Source: Onthophagus taurus (lineage: Eukaryota > Arthropoda > Insecta > Coleoptera > Scarabaeidae). From it: DNA of 64,000 nucleotides. Location of the stretch: the NCBI RefSeq assembly GCF_036711975.1, contig NC_091972.1, positions 7,755,001 to 7,819,000 on the forward strand, read 5' to 3'. Made by a program: the position numbers and the translations under genes. Positions within the stretch are counted from its first letter, which is position 1. Every line of letters starts with the position of its first letter. Below, in pieces: positions 57,224 to 64,000 of the stretch. The notes under the pieces are model-generated. The model was not told where the DNA came from, did no database searches, and saw only the letters and a program-made list of their open reading frames with translations.

Positions 57224-58350
57224 AAGAAATCCTTAATTTATTTTTTATGCACGGACATTCTGCAAGTTCTTAGTAGAACTTAGTAGTTCTTAGTAGAACT
57301 TGCAGAATGTTTAATGAAAGCTATCCACATTTACCGCCCATGACAAAAGATAAAGTTAGAAGAATAGAAGCAAATTTTTTGCATTTTGGAGGAATTAATC
57401 ACGTGTTAAACCGACCAAAAAATGTAGTGTAGTAGATAATGAAGCAAAAGAGGTGAATACCTTGGCATATTTCGAGGTCAATCCCAACGCCTCAATTCGA
57501 GCTGCCAAAGAAGATCTGGGAATTATTAGGTGTTCAGTGCAGGGAGTCTTGAAGAAACATCAGTTCCACAACTACAAGTTATCGTTAGTTCAAGACATTC
57601 ATCCTCAAGATCTCGACGACCGAGTCAACTTGTGTGAGATGCTATACCTTCGCTGTCAAAAGGATGAAAACTTTTTGAAAAAATTATATCGACGAACGAA
57701 TCTAAGTTTTCGCGCGAAGGTATCTTTAACAATCATATATGGGCTTCCATCAACCCACATGCAATACGAGAAAAAAACTATTAGGTTAGGTTTAGTTTCA
57801 ACGTTTTTTTTGCCTTATGATGGATGGCAGGTTCGCTTAGGTCATTTATGACGGTATTGTAATGACAAAGCGGTACCTGAATTTATTACGTACTGTGGTA
57901 GAAGATTTTCTTGACAACCTGTCTTTGAACTTGAAAAGAAGCTATTATACTGGATGGAGCTCCAGCCCATTGCACCCAGGAACTCTCCTCAATCTTCGAA
58001 GACAGGTGGATAAGGCGGTTACTGTGGAACTGGCGGGCAGATTTCCATATTTGACGACTGTGGACTTCTACCTTTGGGGACGTATAAAACATCAGGTCTA
58101 CCAGACAGCGGTAAACACGACGGAGGAATTGCAAGCACGCGTGCGAGCAGCATTCAACAGTCTCTCTCCTCAAGAAGTACGAAAAGCAATACTTGAGGGT
58201 GTTTTTTCACGTATAACGCACTGCCTGAATGCGAACGGCCACCAATTCGAACATTTATTGTAACTTGTTGTTGAAATGTTGATATTTCGCAAGTTCCACT
58301 ACGAACTTTGTCGCGCTTTCCACATATAAAAAATAAATTAAGAATTTCTT
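57224..58350 (+). mobile_element. mariner-like element, degenerate, about 1.13 kb
   Basis: The 25-bp TIRs AAGAAATCCTTAATTTATTT and, inverted, AAGAAATTCTTAATTTATTT continue as TTTTAT and differ at one base. Just inside the left end lies a palindrome, ACATTCTGCAAGTTCT at 57257 and its reverse complement ending at 57312. The interior encodes a broken transposase. The target duplication is not clear. Confidence 0.75.
57453..58263 (+). pseudogene. mariner-like transposase, frameshifted
   Basis: The first frame reads LAYFEVNPNASIRAAKEDLG and GVLKKHQFHNYKLSLVQDIH, then DDRVNLCEMLYLRCQKDENF. This is the HTH and linker of the insect mariner family whose members read …NPHASTRQ…VLKKHKFHPYKLQLVQEL…. After decayed sequence, a second frame reads GRFPYLTTVDFYLWGRIKHQ (the SPDLTPLDFYLWG block, with the catalytic Asp of SPD replaced by Tyr). 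It continues with QARVRAAFNSLSPQEVRKAI and ends at TAA 58263. The middle with the first and second catalytic acids is scrambled. Confidence 0.75.
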
Positions 58351-59147
58351 GATTTGTGTAAATATTTTTTTCGTTATTGTTATTGATTTTAACTCTTTTT
58401 AGTACTAATATTAAGGCATCTAACAGATAATTATTAGCTCACATGCATCAGGTGACGTAAACAAGTGAGATTTTGACAAGAACTCATTGACCACGCTTAT
58501 TTTCGATGGCACACTAGGTTAATATTGATAACATGTATGCATTTTTCAAAAAACCCTTATATCTCCCAAACTAGTAATGTTAGCTATAGGACATATGGGG
58601 GACATATAAAGATGTAAAATGAAACGACTAAGTAATAAAATATGGGGGTTACCAAACGATCTACACAGCCGTTCTCGGCACCAAAACATACTCCATCATG
58701 TTGGTTAAGTATATTCTGAATCCTAAGTTGATATCCCAAAAATCGAGAAATTTTGAGTAAATGTCTGCTATATAGAACAGATTTGCTTAGAAAAAATCGA
58801 ATAACTCGAGAAAGTTGGAATCAAATTGCAAAAAGTAAAGTTATTCATAAACCATGAAAATAGACAAATCCAAATATATAAAAATATACAGATGTTTCAT
58901 TAAAAAAAATAAGTAGGTGGCGACTTCCGGTATAACAGGAAGTGCTAGAAATCTGAAAATATTTTAGTCAAACAGAACGTTATTGATTATACTTAAATCT
59001 GAATTCTCAAATTTTTATTTTGGCCAGAACCCCATAGACGTCTAATGGACAGTCTCATTGAGATACCTTGTGTAGTGAAAACACAATAAGAATCAAGTTT
59101 TATGTTTTTATTTCTTATAAAATTATGTCAACATTTTTCTATAATCT
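58351..59147. other. Intergenic DNA and 3' UTR
   Basis: No gene was seen. The block around 58507-58528, read on the minus strand, matches 56476-56500 and may be the right end of an older element enclosing this TE cluster. AATAAA at about 59110 on the minus strand is a plausible polyadenylation signal for the ligase gene. Confidence 0.45.
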
Positions 59148-61399
59148 TTAAAAAAGTCCTTCAATTTCTCCAGTTTCTGTATTTAAATCAATATCGAAAA
59201 TGGAAGGTCTAGTTGGTAATCCTGGCATTCTTGTAATCTAAAAGAAAAGTATTAATTTATTTAAAAAATTAAATTAAATTAAAAAGAACCTCTCCGCAAA
59301 TTGGAATAATAAATCCAGCACCAACAGAAATTGAAATATCATTAATTTTTAAAGTAAAATCAGTTGGTGCGCCTTTAATTGTTGGATCACCAGTTAATGA
59401 TAGAGGCGTCTTTGCCATACAAATTGGAAGTTTATCAAAACCCTATAAAAAAATAAACATAGAAAGATGTCTTAATGTATTTACTTTATAAATCAATTTT
59501 TACTTGTTCAGTGTATTTCTTAATAGATTGCATAACTTTTTCAGAATACTCGACATTTCCAGCTCCATACATTTCTTTAGCTATAGCGAAAATTTTTTCA
59601 TCAATTCCCATATTAACATCATACAAAAATTTAAATGAATTTTGAGTTTCACAAGCTTTTATAACGGCATCTGCTAAACCAACAGCTCCAGCTCCTCCTT
59701 CAGCCCAATGATTACAAACAACAGCATCAAAAGCTCCATTTTTAACAGCAGCCTCTTTAACTAATTCAAGTTCGCTATTGGTATCAGTAGCATGTTTATT
59801 TATCGCTACAATTACAGGAACACCATGTTTATTTCCATTATTAATATGTTTAATTAAATTTTGTAATCCATTCTTTAAGAGAGGAATATTTTCTTGAGTA
59901 TACTCCGGTTTTAATGGAGCTCCTGGAGTCACTGCAGGTCCACCTCCGTGCATTTTTAAAGCACGAATAGTTGCGACTAAAACAACTGAGTTTGGGATTA
60001 AACCAGAAGCTCTGCATTTGATGTTAAAAAACTTTTCCATTCCGATATCGGAACCAAGTCCAGCTTCTGTGACAACGTAACCTTTTTCACCAACTAATTT
60101 CAAAGCGATTTGATCCGCGATTATTGAAGAACAACCATGGGCTATATCCGCAAACGGTCCGGCATGAACTAAAACCGGCGTTCCTTCTAAAGTTTGCATT
60201 AATGTTGGATCAATAGCATCTTTCATTAAAACACTTAAAGCTCCGGTCATTGCTAAATCATCAGCAGTAACTGGCTTATTATTTTTATCAAAAGCAACAA
60301 CCATTTTACTAAGACGTGTATAAAAGTCAGTTAAATCTTTTGATAACGCTAAAATGGCCATTATTTCACTAGCTCCTGTAATCATAAAACTAGATTCCCG
60401 AGTAAGATTCTTTTCAGTTGGCGATTGTCCAATTGTAATTTTTCTTAAAAAACGATCGTTTATGTCAATAACGCGATTCCAAACGATGTTATTTGTATCG
60501 ATGTTTAAACGGGCGAATTTCACTTTTTCTTCATCTGTTAAATCATTTGGATCGGTTTTTTTAATACCCAACCTTTCAAGTCTTCTCAATTGAATATTAC
60601 TAAATTTGCGAACCCCTTTTATTGTCGGAACAAGCCTATTATATAAATCTTGATCTTTTTGTGTTGCTTCATGGAAGATTCTAGCATCCATTTGAGCAGC
60701 CAATAAATTATGAGCTGTTGCAACGGCGTGAGTATCTCCTGTTAGATGAAGATTGAAATCTTCCATTGGAATTACTTGGGAATAGCCACCACCAGTAGCA
60801 CCACCTAAATTTGTTTTCAAATTTAATTATTTCTATATAATTTAATAAGTTAGGCAACCAATCAAACTCACCTTTAATGCCAAATGTAGACCCTTGACAC
60901 GGTTGTCTTAAACAAACAATAGAATTTTTATTTTTATGCGCCCCTAAAGCTTGAACCAACCCAATAGATGTAGTACTTTTTCCTTCACCAAGTGGTGTTG
61001 GAGTAATTCCAGCACAAACAATGTATTTTCCATCTTTTTGCGTTTCCAATCGTTTTAAAACGGATGCAAAAGAAATTTTTGCTTTTTTATTGCCGTAAAG
61101 TGAATATTCATTGGGATATAAACCAAGTTCTTCAGCCAACTGATTAATGTTTTTTGGTTCTTGTTTGACAGCTATTTTAATAACTCTTGGAACAGGTCTT
61201 TTTAAATGTAACGAACTCTCACGAAACTTGAAAGAAGGTTTTATAAGTCTTGTTGTGGCTTTTGGAGCATTTGAGACTGTGTTTTTCATTAATATTGGTA
61301 CTACAGCCTCAGGAAGTGGTGTTATCTGTGAAGCTACTTGTTGAGCTTCTGTATATGTTTTGTCGCGAACAAGATGTTGCTCTGATTTCTTAGTTGTAT
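59148..61399 (-). CDS. Formate-tetrahydrofolate ligase domain gene (C1-THF synthase type), N-terminus unresolved
   Basis: Makes 10-formyl-THF from formate, ATP and THF in one-carbon metabolism. The coding exons are 61399-60872, 60804-59504, 59442-59290 and 59237-59148. Their junctions are GT-AG with matching phases (1, 0, 0). Landmarks: [14 protein letters not shown] (ATP loop), [50 protein letters not shown] and the C-terminal [14 protein letters not shown]. Upstream, in the first visible exon, VASQITPLP…ILMKNTV matches the tail of the dehydrogenase/cyclohydrolase domain, but its PGGVGPMT signature is gone. That exon enters in phase 1 without an ATG before 61289. Translation may come from the THAP exon (61800-62052) or start at Met 61289. 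The basic stretch after that Met looks like a mitochondrial presequence. Related to MTHFD1, MTHFD1L and fly pug. Confidence 0.9.
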
Positions 61400-61799
61400 C
61401 TAAAAAGTTATTTCAAAAAATAATTTAAAAACAATATTATGAACTAATTGAAAATTATTTAAATATTATTTTATTACCATTTTAACACTAAAGGAACACA
61501 AAAATTTCTTCCAGAAAGTCTTTTTTTGTATATTATCAACTCTTTGGAGCAGATAATCATGGAATATAAGGTATTCTAACAAAAATAGATTAATTATTGA
61601 TTTACAAGTTGTATCAGTGGAGTGGAAACTTAAAAAGTGAGGGACAAAGTGACAGGAAACCAAGAACAAAATAAACAGGTAGAGATATATTGTTCTTTGG
61701 TGGAAAATTCCTTTTTATAGTTGTTTTAACAAACAATTCTTATACATAATACATATAATATGCAAAAAATGGATAGAAAAAAATCTATTTTATGCTTAC

Positions 61800-62052
61800 T
61801 TGGTAAATTTAATGTAGGTATTACTCCCTTCAATAATTTACTATTGCGTCCAACATGTTCTTTAGCAAAATGTTTTCCACAAATACGAAAATTTCTATAA
61901 ATTCTCATATCATCATATTCCCACAATTCTTCCCGTCCACTTTGTTCAATCCACCTTTGAAATATTTGTGGATATAGTTTTGGGTTTGGAAATCGGTGAA
62001 ATGTTCCATACCGTTCTCTGCATTCACCCATAGCACAATTCCTACCAGCCAT
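61800..62052 (-). CDS. THAP zinc-finger exon (N-terminal)
   Basis: DNA-binding domain of 84 codons with the C2CH pattern: Cys6, Cys11, Cys58 and His61 (CGKH). It also has the family's FPNP, the conserved Trp at 34 and a closing GVIPTLNLP (family form: AVPTLF-P). The exon has a good start context (AAAATGG) directly behind an acceptor at 62056-62057. A 79-nt intron (62056-62134, donor GTAAGT) separates it from a 5' UTR exon that starts near 62250. It ends at 61800 with donor GTAAGC in phase 1, compatible with the ligase exon beginning at 61399. It could instead belong to a separate THAP gene, or end by intron read-through after 23 extra codons. The domain is certain; the joining is inference. 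Confidence 0.8.
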
Positions 62053-62135
62053 TTTCTATTGAAAGAGATACACATGTTTAAGTCATTTTTAAGTACATTT
62101 ATAAAAAAGAAAACTCCTAATTAAATGTACTTACC

Positions 62136-62300
62136 ACAAATAAAACTTCGTAAAATAAAGTCTTTAATAAAACAGATGGCAACAAATTCCTTAAAACACC
62201 GAAAACTCATCAAATAAATCGTTCTAAAACATCAAGTTACACCAACAACGTAGAGAAACCAAATCATAACGAAATTCGATTCAAAACATGACAAAACATC
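62136..62300 (-). other. Probable 5' UTR exon of the THAP transcript
   Basis: Its 3' limit is a strong donor, TTTGTG followed by GTAAGTACATT (exon end 62135). It splices to 62055, three bases before the ATG. The 5' limit is not defined by sequence. Confidence 0.5.
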
Positions 62301-62940
62301 GGGCTGTCATTGTCATTAAAACAAAATTTTCTTAAATCACCGCTAAAGTAGGTAACGATTATAACTAACATTCGCGCCATCTAACACCATAGCTTTATAC
62401 TAATTAAGTGCCAAGGATATGTTGAACTGTCAGTTTGAAAACGAGCATCTTTAACCTATACAAATAGATAACTATCTTCTAAAGGTATTAAAACACATTA
62501 ACATAAGAATTTAATTAGTAAAATAGGAAAACCATGTCCTAAATAGACTTTAGGTAGCCAAAATTTCAGTGGGAAGTCGAAAATGTGCTTAAATGGAATA
62601 CAGAATACATCTAAAATTTCACCTTGATTATGTTTGGAGATTGAGGAAAGAGCCATAAAGTTCATACTTTAAATAATTTGTTTATATTTCAAGTAGATAA
62701 AGGTTCATCTTTCTGTATGAAAAGAATGATAAGAAAATGATTAATTAAAAATAATATTGGTTCTGAATCACTGTGAGGAATTTATAAAAATGTTAATAGA
62801 CCATTAAAGGGAATTCAACAATAATTGATTTATAGATTAACTGACGGAAGACTCAGATTCTTTCAGTAACTACGACTTCTAAGGAAAACATTTATTTGAA
62901 ATCCATTTAGATCATACTTATAAAAAGTCTAAAAATTCAG
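62301..62940. other. Intergenic AT-rich DNA
   Basis: No gene was seen. The segment near 62423 (GTTGAACTGTCAGTTTGAAA) resembles the UQCC2 upstream region. It may be a displaced part of the same duplication that made the downstream pseudogene. Confidence 0.4.
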
Positions 62941-63198
62941 TTTAAAAGAATATTAAATGTTTTGAAATGTTTGCCAGTAGATCCAAGCAAAAGTGGAAGG
63001 TATTTGCAAATTTTATAATATCTAAGTATGCATTGTTATAAAACTTGACTTTACTTAGACATTTGGGATCTTATTTAAAGGAATATGTAAAGAAACAATA
63101 CAAAGAAGGTAAATTTCAAGAGCAAGTCCAATATTGGGATAGACAATACATAACGTTAGAAAAGATAGTTGATAACAAAAATTTAAAGAAATATAAAC
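62941..63198 (+). pseudogene. Partial UQCC2 copy with retained intron
   Basis: Nearly collinear with 54038-54295: the last part of exon 1, the whole 59-nt intron with its GT and AG, and the first half of exon 2. The match is roughly 90% by eye. Changes include Asp to His in the DLG motif. The frame is still open as far as it goes, but the start codon and C-terminal half are missing. The retained intron shows a DNA-level duplication, not a retrocopy. The copy ends exactly where the non-LTR remnant begins. Confidence 0.9.
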
Positions 63199-63990
63199 TT
63201 CTTCTTCTCCTGATCCCTATGCCTGTTGGCGTCAGATAAATCTGTTCCTATTCCTCCTAATTCCTTTATATCTGCTAGAGTCTTCCCTCTCTTCTTCCCA
63301 ACTTCTGCCATTCTTTCCTCCCACTTCTTCCTATGTGTTCTTTTTCTTATCCTTATTCTTTGCTTCAAATACCTTTTTTACTGTTGTGTTATTTTTCATG
63401 CTAATTATGTGGGCGTGCCAGTTTAGTTGCTTTCTCTCTATTTTGCTGATTATCTCGTCTTGATCTACCCCTAGTCATATTTCCTCATTCCTTATTTTCT
63501 CCACTATTTTCAGTAAAAATTACATTTCCATTGCTGTAATCTTTCCTGCTTGTTTATCTTGGAGTGTCCATGATTCACTGGCATATGTTAATATTGGGAC
63601 TGCCACCGAATTGTACACTTTCAATTCTATCTTTGTATCTATCTCCTTCTTATATGTTGTGTGTTTTCTTTATTCTTACATTTATGTCTAAATCTATCCT
63701 TCAATCTTGTGATATTATGCTGCCCAAGTACGCATATGATGATACTTCTACCTTTTGTTCAATTTCTTCTGTCCATATTTCAACCAACTTCCTTGCCTTT
63801 TTATGGTTCGTTTTTATAGTAAATTATCTATTTTTACTGGTTCCACACTTTTATAACCTATTACTTACTGTTTGATATTTATTTGTTCTAGTTCTAGTCT
63901 AACTAGGCTATAGGCTTGTTTTATTCCCTTGCTCATTTCAAAAGTGTTTGATGTCTCTTCATTTGTACTATGCTCTTGATTTCCTGTACC
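63199..63990 (-). mobile_element. Non-LTR retrotransposon, decayed 3' part of the RT ORF
   Basis: On the minus strand, fragments in shifting frames follow the C-terminal half of insect non-LTR endonuclease-RT proteins. They read FEMSKGIKQAYSL (family form: KGVKQGCSLSP), then YNSVAVPILTYASESWTL-like sequence, DEIISKIERKQLNWHAHI and RKKWEERMAEVGKKRGKTLA. The element ends in a short GAAGAAGAAG tail at 63199, inside the duplicated UQCC2 exon. Stops and frameshifts are frequent. The 5' part would lie beyond the window. The clade (RTE-, Jockey- or CR1-like) is not determined. Confidence 0.75.
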
Positions 63991-64000
63991 GATTTTCAAT

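Noticed and set aside
61466-61669. Possible extra exon between THAP and ligase exons
   Set aside because: A good pyrimidine tract precedes TTTCCACTCC, but reading in the THAP frame hits TAA within 12 codons, so it cannot link the two coding exons. It could only make a short THAP isoform.
1-64000. CRISPR arrays, operons or bacterial-type signals
   Set aside because: The hairpin satellite has regular spacing, but its units are palindromic with AT-rich spacers that are themselves repeated. Everything else is eukaryotic in structure.

Overview
The window looks like one piece of an insect nuclear chromosome, probably a beetle. It is AT-rich, has spliced genes with short introns (59 to 108 nt) beside one TE-swollen 2.7 kb intron, and carries a Pol III tRNA gene and many animal-type transposon remnants (hAT, piggyBac, Tc1/mariner, copia, non-LTR). 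The order-level guess is inference; no species marker was found.

Left three quarters (1-47 kb). I see no complete protein gene here. The sequence is AT-rich noncoding DNA with scattered GC-richer islands, which may be regulatory elements of a gene outside the window. One probable exon of a Ras-like (RGK-type) GTPase on the plus strand stops inside the P-loop at 27306. The rest is repeats: a satellite of about 159 bp whose unit is a long hairpin (1-735, 32.6-32.9 kb), degenerate 57-bp and 51-bp minisatellites, a roughly 0.6-kb tandem repeat (29-31.2 kb), and dead hAT, piggyBac, Tc1 and copia copies. From 42.2 to 47.5 kb lies a dense nest of fold-back elements and MITEs, in which one family member often shows the empty site of an insertion in another. 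A tRNA-His(GTG) gene lies at 47.62 kb.

Right quarter (48.6-62.3 kb). This is the gene-dense part. DLST (2-oxoglutarate dehydrogenase E2) has five exons on the minus strand. It lies head-to-head with UQCC2 (complex III assembly factor, plus strand). The UQCC2 stop overlaps the start of METTL15 (mitochondrial 12S rRNA methyltransferase), so the two probably share one bicistronic message. A TE cluster (55.66-58.53 kb) separates them from a minus-strand gene for formate-tetrahydrofolate ligase. The first visible exon of that gene carries a decayed tail of the dehydrogenase/cyclohydrolase domain. It is preceded, in a compatible splice phase, by a THAP zinc-finger exon, so a THAP-ligase fusion is possible.

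Right edge (62.9-64 kb). A partial DNA-level copy of UQCC2, still carrying its intron, ends abruptly at the 3' end of a decayed non-LTR reverse transcriptase.

DLST, UQCC2 and METTL15 all act in mitochondria (TCA cycle, respiratory complex III, mitoribosome). Their compact divergent arrangement suggests co-regulation.
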